A DNA stretch of 64,000 nucleotides from Chiridota heheva (GCA_020152595.1 JAIGNY010004464.1:126001-190000); one strand, 5' to 3'; shown: positions 22,000-34,285, numbered from the stretch's first letter. Made by a program: numbers and translations. Notes: generated from the letters alone by a model not told the origin.

Positions 22000-24900
22000 T
22001 GTGTTAGTAGTTTACTTTGTTAACTTTTACCTGATTCACCCCCTGGAGGTCTCTGACTCGACGCTACTGAGTTGGCATGACCACGGGTGCGGTCTATCGG
22101 ACAGAAGTTACCTGAGTCTATTTTGATCAGCTAAGAGGCATCCTAGACGTTACTTAGAATAAACCACTAGCGCCCCCTTCTCAATGCTACCGAGTTGGTG
22201 AGGCGTATATTTCTAGTAGGTAACTCCTTTGTACACCGCTGTGGACCACGGTTCTGTGTAGGGACCGGTAGGGCCACAAAATGTCAGTGCTCAAAGAGTT
22301 ACTAAGTGAGTTAGAAGTAATTAAACGGCTCGCTGTTAAGTCATTACATTACTTTCATGGGTCCGCACGGCTCTGGTGATTGGCTCCGTTTGGCACCACA
22401 GCCCATGTTCATGACTCCGTACGGGTCCGTGACGGCTCCGTACGGGTCTGTTGCATGGCTTCGTGGCCAACGGCTTTACTTGTCCATAGGGCCTCGGTGA
22501 ACGGGTCCGTATGGCTCAAGAGTTTTGTAACAGGAGAACGTACACCATACAATAGACCCGAAAATAGACCCGCTAGCTATGAAGCTACGTGGTCAGGTGG
22601 TAAGTGACAATCTTCACAAGAAGTATAGCATCACAAGAGCTATTTTCTTCTTGTTTCTGTAGCCATTAGCTACGCAGTTCCGTGGCCGTGTGAACTGCCT
22701 CAGTAAGATTTTCTGCATTAAACGTTACAGTTCCGCAATATTTGTCACCAGTATCATGGACACAGAAGACAGGTCCCCTAGTGTTGGTGCTTTACGCGCC
22801 CAAGATGTCCCGTGATGTGTCGCATGTAAACGCTTCTTTAACTTACGCTCTGGTGATATCCAAAAGAAAAACCCGAGTGCACCACGGCTCTGTGAAGGGA
22901 CTGGTAGGCCCACAAGAGGTGACACCCTAAGAGGTTATAAGTAAGTTACAAGTAATTTTACGGTTCGTTGTAGAGTCATTGGATTACTTTCACGGGTCCA
23001 TATGGGTCCGTACGGCTCCAGCTATTGGCTCCGTAGGGCTCCACAGCTTGTTTTCACGGCCCTGTACGAGTCCGTGATACGGACCTACAGCTCTGTACGG
23101 GTCATAGGATGGCTTGGTATGGGCTTTTGATTCCATACTGCTCCAGCAAACAAGTCCGTACAGCTTCATAGTTTTTAAGCGGTATAATGTACAATGTATG
23201 ACAAACCCGGAAATAGACCCACTAGCTACGAAGCTACATGGTCAGGTGATAAGTAACAAATCTTCACAAAAAGTATAGCATCACAAGAGCTATTTTCTTC
23301 TTGTTACCGTAGCCATCAGCTACGCAGTTCCACGACAGTGTGAGCTATCTTAGTAAGATTTTCCGCGTTGAACATCACGGTTCTGCAAAATTTTCACCAG
23401 CATTATGGACACGGAGGACAGGTCCTCAAGTGTCGGTGTGTTACACCCCTAAGGTGCTCCACGATGCGTCGCTTGTAAGTGCTTCTTTAGGTTATAAAGC
23501 TCGGTGTTTGGGTGATAAGAAAACCATCTCCACGAGAGGCATCGCATCACAAGAGCTATTTTCTTTGTGTTACATAGTTCCACGACCGTCTGAACTACCC
23601 TGGATATAATTTTCGCATTGAATGTGATCTTATGCTAAAACATTAAAGAGATTGGCACGGTTTTACGCACAAGATATGGTAACCCCGAGAGTACCATCTT
23701 GACGGGCCCTCTGAATGGCTTCGTACCGGTCTCTACGGCTCCAAGACATGAGTTCACGAGTCCGGGCCACGGCTTTACAGGTCTACGGAACAGACCCGTA
23801 CGGGTCCATGGTACGGATCCACGGTACGGACCCTTGCAGGTTCATGGTACAGACCCATGCGGGTCCATACGGGTCCATAGCTACACTCTACAGGCCCTTA
23901 TGGCTCTGTTGTGTGGTCTTGTACAGGTCCTTACGCTATTAGAGCCTAATCTTACACAACTCCGGTGAACGGGCCATTACGGCCCCAACAGGACCTACAC
24001 GGGATAACGTACCAGGTACGGTAAACTTGGGAGTCTACCCACCAGTAACACAACTGCGGGTAAATGCGACCTGTAGCCGTGTGCTACAGAGTTCCGCGGT
24101 CGTCATTCTTACCGGGACGCGTAAAGAGTACGATGGCAGTCCCCCACACATAGCCACCAGCTACACTGCTCTGTGGGGAACATATACAAACGAAGTTGAC
24201 GGCACACACCAGCAGTGCAGCTGCGTGGTAAGCGATTAGTAACCAAGAGCTACAGAGTTCCACGGCTGTTATTCTTACTGGGACACGTACTGAGTACGCC
24301 GTTAGTCCCCCACACGCAGTTGCCAGCTTTGTAACTCCTTAGTGAAACACAGTTAACAGCTCGTATAGCTTAAGTAGCACGTGAACTCCACTGTATTTAA
24401 TACGGCTCCAGTTATTCCAACAGAAACACATACTGAATACGTCTTTAGTCCCTCACGTGTGGCCACTTACTCAGTGATTCAGTGGTGAATAAAAGTATAC
24501 TGAGGTAACGACTCATGTAACAGATGTAGTACGTCAATGCTATCGTAGATTTAGGCGGTTCTTTTGTACTGATAGCCAATACCTTAGGGACATGTACAAA
24601 GTACGGCCGTAGTCCCCCTCGTGTAGCCGCTAGCTTAGGTGCTCTGTGGTGAACAGAGGCAAACTGGGCGGATGGCTGATAGAACATACGTGGCATGTTG
24701 ATGCCTTCATAGATCCATGGCAGCTCTATAGTACTTAACTGGGACGCATACTTAGTACAGCGGTAGTCTCCCCACGTAGCCACTAGCTTCTTAGCTCCAT
24801 GGTGAAGTGTGTTTAACGGAATTAATGGCCCATGTAGTACACACAGGACGTCAAGTATTTCATGACTTTTACCCCAGTGCTTGGGTTAACGACTTGTACA

Positions 24901-25900
24901 GTTGACTAGTACGTTAACCCCCTCCCCCTCCTCCCAGTCAAAATTAACTTCAGGAAGATACTTTTTTGACATATGTGGCCGTTTGATAGACAGTCCCACG
25001 ATCAGGGTAGCTATTAAAAAACAACGGCACGTATAGTTCATACTAAACCTTAACACCTTCTTCAAGCACAGTTCAATGCAGCTTGCGGCTTCACAGCCTG
25101 TTAGTTAACTACCGGTACATACATACGGTATTAGTTTTACCCATACAGATATACAGTATTAGTTTTCTCCACATCCGTAACCATCGGCTCCGCAGTTTCA
25201 AGGTTGTAACAATACGTTGTACGTTAACACCTTATCCAATCAAGTTCATAAAAGTTTTGTTGTTGAACGGAGTAGCCAAGAGCTACGCGGTTCTGCAACT
25301 GCTATAGTCTCGTTCGCTCCACACGTTAGCACTTTACCAAAATGATTGTAGCTTCTTTAAGTTTCGTTAACCTGTTTTGCAGAAACCTTGACTAGGTGGT
25401 TTTCCAGTCAGTTCACAGCCACCATGGTTGTCAGAACCTGTTCTGCATAACGGCCCATATTGCGTACGGTGCACGTTTTAACATCACTTCGGAGCCGTAG
25501 CCAACGGCCTAGGCTCTGCAATCTTACGACCCCAAACTGTCTTGCAGCTACATAGCCTTACACGGTTAGCAGCCCATTTTGTATCAGACTTATATTAATG
25601 GCCTGCCTTTTAATTCGCAAACCAGAGTTTATAGTACCAGTGAGACCCACAACGTGGTGTTGTCTGTACTTTTTCAATCACACAAGTCTTTTTGACCAGT
25701 CAGGTTTTACTCATTGGTTTAGATGAGTAAAGTTTAAACAAACTTGGCTTAAAGCCAGCAGTCTTATCTGCTACATTGCTCCTCAATCACTGGGGCTCAA
25801 CAGCTCTGCTGTCCTATGAGTTTTACAGAGTAAACGGTCCATAGAGTATACGACGTACGTTAACCCTAAGTAAGAAATAACTTATCAGTATTACCAGCCT
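22000..25900. repeat. Degenerate repeat leader of the DIRS-type element
   Basis: Dense in near-palindromic words such as gggtccgtacggctcc, and in larger degenerate units: gtagccaccagctac, agttccacggctgttattct, actgggacacgtactgagta, cccccacacg. The larger unit recurs near 24080, 24245, 24420, 24590 and 24735, a spacing near 165-175 bp. A pair of related blocks also lies at 22570-22760 and 23220-23410. No coding frame is convincing. Confidence 0.7.
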
Positions 25901-26517
25901 GAAAGATTTTTTCCGCTCAACAGCACTTCACTCTGGGCATTTCGCCGATGTTCGGCATTTTGCTCACTTCTCTCCCCCAGTTCTCTCCACAACGGAGCAG
26001 GTCCCGGAGTAGGGACAGAGAAATAAGCAGGAAGCTCTAGTAGGAAGAATTATAGTTTATTCCATGGAATGATGTTTCCTTCCTTCATGAACTTTTTTAT
26101 ATCCAGACTTTTGTCTTGGATCACACAGGCCGTGGAGGAGAGGCTGTTGCCTCCCACGCACCACCAGCTATCAGCGACCAATGTGTGCCTTCGACTCTCC
26201 CAGACTTGGCGAGTCATGGAGAGGACGTCGTTGAAGTCTACCCTCGGGCTGAAGACGGTCTCACGGAGACCTCGACCATCCTGAACAGAGGAGAGAGTAC
26301 TAGCCGTGAGGGTGTTAGCGCTTTCCTTCTCTCACAGCGAATGCCTCTGGCGAGAGACTGGCTGAGGCTCATAGCCCACTTTATTAGCCGGTGGACATAG
26401 TTTCCATGTGCGAATGTCACGCCAGGAACCTACGCCCTTTCTGCTAGACCTCCGGCTGTCTTTTCCAGGACGCCACAGTACCTCCGCTTTACACGTTTAG
26501 TCGGTGGGCACCCCTGT

Positions 26518-26931
26518 TTGGTGGTGGTGCGGACGCTCCCACCTGTTATGAGGAACGAAGTTTTCACTGTCAGTGCTGACGGATGCGTTTTGGTCGAGGT
26601 AGGGGGCACATTTCATATGACCCCTAATGACAGGAAATTGGGCAGGTACTTGGCCTATTTCACAGGCAGTATACCGGGCATTTTTCACTTTTTACCGCTA
26701 GTGCTGAGCAAAGCAGTTCAGATTCGCGCCGACTTTACACTACTGTTGTGCTTTCCCTTTTCAGACAGAGAGGAACAGACTTCCAAGAGTTTCTGGTATT
26801 CTTCCTCTCGTCTCGGCACAGGACGAACCATGCCAGCCTTAAGGCTGCTCATCTGGGGCTACGAGAACATGATCATGGATCAATCGTCTCGCTTTAGTGG
26901 AGCCCCCATAGCTTGGGCGTGCTTCCCATAG
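26518..26931 (+). other. Unassigned 137-codon open frame in the DIRS-type element
   Basis: An open frame of ordinary composition (starts MVVVRTLPP, contains FTVSADGCVLVEVGGTF and ends SGAPIAWACFP), with other overlapping frames at 26069-26400. It may be a decayed piece of an element protein. I see no domain motif and give no function. Confidence 0.3.
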
Positions 26932-28009
26932 GTGACCAGACCAGAGCGATCAGGACCTTTTTTTGGTCGCCTGGACGCAGGACTGACCGCATCCGTGGAC
27001 GCAAGCTATCAATTCTTTGCGTCCAATCTCCTGACCCACGGGTTTCGGGGTCGACGCATTTACTTTTTAAAGAGACTCACTATGTGAGTTAAGTTTTCCG
27101 CCTTTTACGCTGGTGCCGAGAGTGCCAAGCAATGCGATGTATGACCAATAGCGCATACATGGCCCGGCCAACTGCGGTTCTCTCAGCTTTCTGAGGAATT
27201 CCTTTCTCCCCCTCCCCTGTCCCCTCCCCCCATTTGGTGGGCCCTCTTTTAGACTCAGTTCAGTCACGGGCTTTAGGATAGCTTGCAGCCATCTACTGAG
27301 GTTTTCCAGTTGGGTCAATGGTCATTGATTCCCGACCACTGGGAAGATGCACAGAGATCTTATTGTGCTGAATCTCTTAAATTATTCGTCACTGTGCATG
27401 GAACAGCTGGCGTATGCACTCTGGTTTGAGGCATGGCCCCTTTCACAGGATTTTTTGTGCCACCATTTATGAAAATGCATACTGCGTTTTTTTCTCTTTT
27501 TTTTGCCTGACTTACTTTGCGAAGTTCGTGTTATTTTCCTAACTTTTGCTCTAATTGATTTCACGCTAATTAATTTTTTTCTTGGTCTGGAAATTCTTCA
27601 ATTCGTTTTAGTTAGCACACGCTTCATTCCTAGTCGTGCTTTACTAGCCGGTTCCGTCTCGTAGACAAACTCGTTGAGTTTTGTGGCATTATTGTAGACA
27701 CTACTATGATGTTTATATTGTGTCCGAACACTTTTCCAATTGTTTTTTTTTTGAGTTTCTAACTCAGGTTCATGCGACGTTTGCCTCAGTTACTGCTAAC
27801 AAATAATGCCTTGTTTGGTTTGACTGTAACTAGGAATGGTTTACTATTTTTTAGTACTTCCCACTCAGAGGATTTTCGTCCTTAAGAGGATAAGGAATCT
27901 AGTCCCTTAAGTAGGATAAATCTAGTATGAGTTTGGGTACCAGCCTTTAGAAAATTGAGCTTGGACCTGAACTCCCTTCCTTCTGATCCTCTGTTGCGAT
28001 CTGATTGCA

Positions 28010-28110
28010 TATTTATAGCATGGAAGGTGAGATATAACTTGGGGTGAATTTACCCGGCTACATTATTTACGAGAGTTATACTTACCTTCCATGCATCCCG
28101 ATCCGCTTCC
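28010..28110. repeat. Internal complementary region (ICR) of the DIRS-type element
   Basis: Reads gcatatttatagcatggaag then gtgagatataacttggggtg, a short join, then tttacgagagttatacttac and cttccatgcat. The first part is complementary to the left terminus and the second to the right terminus. This is the arrangement expected for a circular DIRS intermediate. Confidence 0.72.
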
Positions 28111-28310
28111 CTTCTCATTCAGGCCTCGTTGGAATGTTAAGTGAGGGATATTAGAGGTATTATGGAGGTCAGGGCTGGAGTGGTATCTGTTTTTAAGGTC
28201 AGTTAGAAGTGCGTTAGAATCAGGTCATTGGACCAGATTGCATATTTAGAGCATGGAAGGTAAGTATAACTCTTGTAAATATTCCTGCTATGCTTAGTGT
28301 GGTAAATTTA

Positions 28311-29530
28311 CCACTAACGTAAGATTTTTCCATGGCATTAAGGAACAGTCGGCAGAAACCTGAGGGCGTATTATGCTGAAGTCTCTAGAATATTCAAATT
28401 CACATTCCTTGCATGCGATGGTAGTTAAGACCTTTGATAAGAATGTTTTAATTAATACTTAATTCATTTTACAACAATACAAGTATTAAAAATTAGGACT
28501 TTTCTTTCAATATTACATGAATTAGCATAAAAGACACCCTAATATTTCAACCAAGCCCCCCCCCCCCTCCCTTTCCCCCCCATCTACCCTTAATCCTTAA
28601 ACATACATGTGATTCCCCTATACCTGTTGAGCGAAATCATGACCATACACAGCATTTTATACATTTCTATACAGTAAATGAATCGACCATCTTGGGTGAG
28701 AATATATATACTTTTTAAAATGAAAAGTTTATCTGGGTCATGAAACTTCTTTTTATAAGAAATGAGTAAAAGTTGGGATGGTATTTGCATTTTCCCAACC
28801 CATTTCTTATTTTGAGGTAATTTGCATATTAATTTATGCAAAATATAATAAACAGACTTATGAATATCATACAATTGATTTTCAACATTTTCAAAAACCT
28901 ACAAACAAGAAAACTTTGTTTTAAGGTTATAGCTTTCCCACAATATTGTAAAAATTAATAATAATGGGTCATGATATAGGTCAAATATGACATTATAAAT
29001 TAATTTGCATATTCCAATTGTTCCTACTTCCAAAAAATGTGAGTGGTATCATTGAAAAGAACTTTTCATCAACATTTCATCAATTCTATCAAAAATGCAC
29101 AACTGTTTACCACAGGAGAGTACATAAACACACAATGTTAAAAAGTCTTGTTCACTGGGCATGCATATTAAATGACCTAATTTGCATAAATTTGCATATT
29201 CCAATGTACAATTATGTTGGACATTGTAAGATCAAAGTATTACCTTTCAGTTAACACATACTTGTAATGATAGCAAAGGAAAGGAAAATGTGGGAAAAAA
29301 ATTATCTAAAAAGTTTCCCCAAAATACAGATTGTAAATAGGAGGCTCAGGTGTTTAAGGGTAAACAACAGAACTGTTAGTGTTTAACTGGACATTATTTT
29401 CATTTAAAGATATTTTAATTCTTTAGGATGTTACAAGTAATTTAAATTATGTACATATTTGATGTTAATTTATAAGTGAAGATGATTCCTAGTTTATTAT
29501 ATGGTAGATAAAGATATTAGAAGTTCTTGT
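28311..29530. other. Intron with one copy of a diverged AT-rich repeat
   Basis: Includes a poly-C tract near 28555-28580 and an AT-rich block (28700-29420) with words such as taatttgcatattccaa and tcaattctatcaaaaatgca that recur in 32100-32720. No coding content recognised. Confidence 0.5.
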
Positions 29531-29534
29531 GTGG

Positions 29535-30000
29535 AGGTTTACTACAGTCTTGATGATATTTTTTTTTTTTTCTTATCTGAATAAACTCCTCTCCTACTCG
29601 CTCCCATCTCTTACCTCTCTGCCCCACTTGTAACACCAATCTCTCCATCAAGCATATCTTCGTAACCTGTCCTCTATACCAGAAGTCCAGATCTCTTCTT
29701 TCCTCACTATCCTCAATCTCAGACCTTTTCAAAAACAATTCTTACTCAAACATCATTAACTTCCTCCACAACAACAACCCTCCTTCCACCTCATTTAACT
29801 TCCCCCTTCCCTCCCTTTCTACACCTAACCTTACCTACTTTTTTTTTTTTTCCTTTCTGCTTTTCCCCCTTTTCTCCCTTAACAAACCTTCCATCTCCTC
29901 ACTATCCTAACTCTTACACCATAATTAATTAACACTCTTGGCACCGTTGACTCTGACTGTCGAGGTGCTGTTAAACATCAACAAACCAAACCAAACCAAC
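29535..30000 (+). mobile_element. 5'-truncated LINE 3' end (second, related family)
   Basis: Encodes the C-terminal Cys/His motif typical of RNase H-bearing LINEs (HLCPTCNTNLSIKHIFVTCP, followed by a LSSLSISDLFKNN-like block). It ends with a noncoding tail, gactgtcgaggtgctgttaa, and acaaaccaaaccaaacc. The same layout, with different sequence, ends the copies at 19954, 35365, 40147 and 51300. Confidence 0.75.
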
Positions 30001-30343
30001 CTTAATAAAGAAAACATTTAGCCTGTCAGAAGAAAGTAATTTGTGTTTGAATATTTATATATTAGCTTCAGATTGCATGGTTTGGTCTATCTGTAGGGAG
30101 TATTGTTCAGGCTGAGTTAAGACATTCTAATAAGATATAAATGTTGTTTTCATTTTCTATTCCCTGAGAAATTCAGGTATATAAGCTGTTTCACACCACC
30201 CCTGGATATTTTTTTTGTTATTGAGCCATGAATTCTTAGCTTAAATAATACAGTTACTTCACATGTTTGAGAATTAAGAATGTTGTATGAAACTTGGGAA
30301 GTTTTAAGTTTGAAAATATATAATTATCTAAGAGTATGAGTTA

Positions 30344-31522
30344 TTAACTCTTACTCTACCATGCGGCGATAATATCGCAGTTTTCAAACTAACTGTCTCT
30401 AAAAATAAAATCGGAAACTTACCAAACTCCTATAGGGGTGCAAATAGTATCATTGCAAAGATCTCAGAAAGACCTTTCATGATATATATTTTTTTTAAGG
30501 AGGGGAGGAAGAGGGAGGGGGAAGGAGGTCTATACTCACTTTTCCACTAAATTGTTTCCAAAATGTCACTTTTGTTTAAAATGTCCCAAAAATGCATCTT
30601 TTTGAAAAATTGACAAAATTGCTTGGAAAATAAATTTAGATTGTTTTTAGAATATATGATATGTAGACAAGTGATATTGTCCAAATCTAATCGAATTTTT
30701 CTCGTACCTAGTCATGATTTTAAGATTATTTGTTTTTGACCTTTTTCGTTAAAACATTGTGTGATCCACCTCTTACATTGCAATGAAAAGTTTCAACACC
30801 ATTCTGTAGCGAAAACAATGTGCTTTCACTTGGATTGCTATAATAAAAGACATACCCCCTCGATTGTTCCTAACAACGTTTTACAGCTAGTCACTAGAGT
30901 TATTTTTAGATTTTTTTGACATTTACTTCGAGATGACAGAAGAACGTGTATCCCGAATCTTGTTTTAAAGTGAAATTGAGGAAGAGTCAGAAGGCTTATC
31001 GACAGTGATGGAGATCTTTTAGTACCTGGACCCAACCCAGAAGAGGCCCAGAGGAGAATCAGCTGAAATGGATTTTTCAAATTTATGAAATTATGAATGC
31101 ATTTTTCAAACTTCATGCTTACTAACGTTACTCGTTGGCCTAGGCATTGCTAGTTCGGATCCTTTGCAAAGTAAAACAAAAACACTATAGTTTAGCTGGA
31201 ATTATTTACTTGTATGGATTATAAACAAGTAAATATGTTACTAAATCAGACATGATTAACATGAATTATCCTTTTTATAGTAATTTTGGATAAAACTTTA
31301 CCAGCGGCGATATTATCGCGTTTTGTCTTGCGTCTTTGGGCCCCGCCTCCCGAGCGCATTTTCAAAATAGACTTGCGACATATCGCCAACCCGAAAATAA
31401 ACCCATGGGTCCCGAGAGCGGAAGGGGCCCGACTTCTCTGCCTGGAAGATAGAGGTCAGTGATTAACCCTTACAGTTTTGCCCCTATACCTATTTTCAAA
31501 ATAGTGCTGGTAAAAGGGTTAA
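30344..31522. mobile_element. TTAA-flanked element, 1.2 kb, with inverted subterminal repeats
   Basis: Left end ttaactcttactctaccatg with cggcgataatatcgc; right part taccagcggcgatattatcg (about 31300) and end ggtaaaagggttaa. Related by ends to the MITE at 61544-61652, as are the words ggccccgcctcccgagcgc versus gcgcttgggaggcgg. It may be the longer parent of that family. No intact transposase was recognised; the open frame at 30838-31116 is unassigned. Confidence 0.6.
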
Positions 31523-31559
31523 ATTCCAGTGCCCATATACCTTTTTGAAATCTTAATTC

Positions 31560-31740
31560 CATGTTGAGAGGTTGTGGGGCAGTGGAGTAGGATTAAAAAT
31601 TTTAAAGGGGAAGAGTTTCATGTTGGAGGGAAAGAGACACATGTTGGGGGGAAAGAGGCACATGTTGGGGGAAAGAGACCCATGGTGGGGGCCAAGCAGT
31701 CCCATGGTTGGGGCCAAGCAGTCCCATGGTGGGGGAAATC
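31560..31740. repeat. Short degenerate G-rich tandem repeats
   Basis: Units like ggaaagagacacatgttggg and ggccaagcagtcccatggt(g/t)g are repeated two to four times. Confidence 0.7.
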
Positions 31741-33020
31741 CTTTTCTTTAAAGCAATTTGGATTCTGGAAGGGGGCCATATTTTTGGGGATGGCATTATT
31801 CCTGGTTCTCCCTCCCCAATATAAAAAGAAGAGAAAAGCCACTCCCTCCTGTCTCACCCCTGGGCCCCCTGTATTTTCTTGGAAATGTTGAAAGTATTTT
31901 CCTGTGTTTGGACAAATTTATTAACATTTGATATGCGGTACCAACTGTCAGTGAAGGATACCAAGTTTGGTAACGTCAACATGATTACTGATGCTCTGAG
32001 CAATGTTTGAGTACCTTTTTACCAAGAATTCCTATTTGAATCAACAGAAGTAAGTTTCTAAAAGATATTCAGCATAACCTGAATAAATAAAAAGTATTTT
32101 CAAAGTTTCTAATGGCTGAAATTGGGTCATAAACTGTAAATTTCAAGTTTGTGCATAATAAATTAGGTAAATTAACTAATTTGCATATCATTTGCATAAC
32201 ATTTTAATTGAAATAATGGTGTAAACATTTCCTTTTTATATTATATTAGTTGTATGCATCATAGAAAAGAACAATGCCTTTTTATGGGAAAGTGTAATGC
32301 CTAATCCTATCAGATAGATCATTGGCAAAATCAAGAGGTCAATTTTTAGGTCAAAAGAATAAAATTGACATATGAACTTTTTCTTGCTCCAAAAAAATCA
32401 AGAGTACTATCAAATGAAAGGTCCTTCTTTTAACAATTTGTTAATTCTATCAATATTTTTTGTAATTTGCCACAAGATAGCAGATTGTCACAAAGATAGC
32501 AGTTTTTAAACATCTAATAATCTGAATTAATGACCTCATTTGCATATTTGACCAGAAAATTATGTAAACCAACATAAAGTCAAAAGTCTTAGCTTTCATA
32601 TATCGTAAACTTATTACAGTAGAAAATGAAAATAAATTTGTGAAAAAGCCCCCTTTCCAAAAAGCTCCCTAGAATAAAACTTGTAATCTCAAATGTTCTG
32701 GTAGAGTAATGGTTAAACTCTTTGAATGACCAAAATATGATGGGTGTTGAATATTCATTAACAATAATCTTATACATGGCAGGTGAAAAATGCAAAAGCT
32801 CTCTCATTCATGTCCTACAAGGTTTATGAGTAGTTATGAATTACATTTTAGAATGGAATTAGCAATGTAGAACTATTTTTAATAATAGACATACTGATTT
32901 AAGCTGGATAAGTAGTTTGCTTTACATAGAATTCCATGGAAATCCTATCAATATGGCATTCTAAAAATCATCTGGAGTTCCAGGTTTTCTGAATTTCTCT
33001 CCAATTCTTTATATTTCCAG
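31741..33020. other. Intron with second copy of the diverged AT-rich repeat
   Basis: The 32100-32720 part shares order and words with 28700-29420 (ttaactaatttgcatatc, ttaattctatcaatattttt, ttgccacaagatag-like). The rest is unremarkable up to the exon 14 acceptor. Confidence 0.5.
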
Positions 33021-33332
33021 GACTCTGAAGGACTTATTCTTGAACATCCACTTGAAGACATTCTTCTCTCGGAAGATGCCATCAATCTCCTCCCCATCAC
33101 ATTCCACGACCTTCTGCAAACCATCTCCAACCTTATGGTAGTTCTTCCGCAGGGTGGTGCCCTGCAACAAATGGCCTTGCAGTGCTGGAGCATGAAGTTC
33201 AGAACCTCAGACCATGTTTTCTTGCATCAGTCTCACGTGTTCAGCAACATCAATAGGATATTGTCAAAGTCAGATGAGAATGAATGTGATGATGGTACAG
33301 TTAGCGAGAATAGTCAGAAATCACTAGAATTA
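33021..33332 (+). CDS. MYCBP2: MYCBP2 window exon 14: conserved region before DOC domain
   Basis: Acceptor tatatttccag, donor GAATTA|gtaagt, 104 codons in phase 0. It encodes DSEGLILEHPLEDILLSEDA, TFHDLLQTISNLMVVLPQGG, ALQQMALQCWSMKF, then DHVFLHQSHVFSNINRILSK and a variable acidic end. It matches the vertebrate HPLSDIVIAGEA...LQQMALRCW block closely. The 12.4-kb intron before it holds a DIRS-type element and other insertions. Confidence 0.96.
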
Positions 33333-33562
33333 GTAAGTTACTCTGTGACCTTTGTATTTCATACTAGAAATATTAATTCATTTTCATAGTTGCAAAGCAG
33401 TAGGTAACAGATGGTTGACACCTTGTGACATCAGCCATAGAATTATTAAATATCGGGTGGAAAATGCAAAAAATCCTATCAGTATAATTGTGCCAGAATC
33501 TGCCAATTTGTGATGTATCAGTTCAAATGACAACCTGGCGATTTGAATCCTCTGTTTATGTA

Positions 33563-33731
33563 GACCTCATTGGTCTAGCAGTCATAGCATCAGCGTGTCA
33601 TGCTAGAGGTTCTGGCTTCAATTCCGAGTAGGTCTTTATTCACCAGTGCCCCGCAACTGGTTTATCAAACAGCCATGGACATCCCTAGATAACCTTAGCT
33701 GTTGAGAAAGGGATGTCAAATATACAAACTA
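33563..33731 (+). mobile_element. tRNA-derived SINE (family A)
   Basis: The head (33563-33634, 72 nt) has tRNA-like form: 5' gacct pairs with 3' aggtc, the A box is tggtctagcagtcatag and the B box is ggttctggcttcaattcc. The tail ends ccttagctgttgagaaaggg then atgtcaaatata. The same head and tail occur at 9090-9392. It is not a functional tRNA gene, given the unrelated 3' tail and weak anticodon arm. Confidence 0.82.
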
Positions 33732-33819
33732 CCTGTGAAGTAAACCAGACTTTAAGTTGAATATTTATATCTTAGCAGACAGAAGAAACATGCCTTTTCT
33801 TGATTTTAAGGAAAAAAAA

Positions 33820-33824
<5 letters not shown>

Positions 33825-33870
<46 letters not shown>

Positions 33871-33993
33871 TGTCCTAATTCAATTTTACACATATATATA
33901 TGTCCTAAGTCAATTTCATTGGTTATATATATATATATATATATATATCCTAAGTCAATTTTACACATATATATATATGTTCTAAGTCAATTT

Positions 33994-34031
<38 letters not shown>

Positions 34032-34164
34032 AAGTCAATTTTACACATATATATATATATATATGTCCTAAGTCAATTTTATATATATATATATATATAT
34101 GTATATGAATATATATATATATCAATTTACATATATATATGTATATATGTCTTAAGTCAATTTT

Positions 34165-34205
<41 letters not shown>
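33825..34205. repeat. (TA)n microsatellite interspersed with a fixed 20-bp word
   Basis: Long TA runs are separated by seven or so copies of gtcctaagtcaattttacac with small changes. Alternating YI frames here are artefacts. It lies in the intron just before the DOC exon. Confidence 0.95.
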
Positions 34206-34285
34206 AAGTAAGTTGTGGTAGACACATTCTGACCTGAAAGGCAGTAAGAATTCATTAAAACATCCTTATAAATTTTAATCTCTAG

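Larger units (their letters stand above)
20900..28310 (+). mobile_element. DIRS-type retroelement, 7.4 kb, no reverse transcriptase seen
   Basis: Left ITR (about 20903-21052: acttcaagttataccttacc, tatgctataaatatgcaatc, cagccctgacctccataata) is the inverted complement of the right ITR (about 28140-28310). An internal complementary region at about 28010-28110 joins complements of the two outer ends, as in DIRS-1. This architecture is known for tyrosine-recombinase retroelements. The interior has a long low-coding leader with degenerate short words (22000-25900) and some longer frames at 26069-26931 that I cannot assign. No RT, RNase H or recombinase motif was found, so it is probably non-autonomous or decayed. 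Confidence 0.7.

Noticed and set aside
20900-28310. DNA transposon with long inverted repeats
   Set aside because: The internal complementary region joining both termini, and the tyrosine recombinase in a relative with similar ITRs, favour a DIRS-type retroelement, though this is not proven.
33563-33634. Functional tRNA gene
   Set aside because: The tRNA-like head continues into a SINE tail shared with another copy, and the anticodon arm is poor.
33757-34071. Open frames of alternating Tyr-Ile
   Set aside because: Translation of a TA microsatellite.
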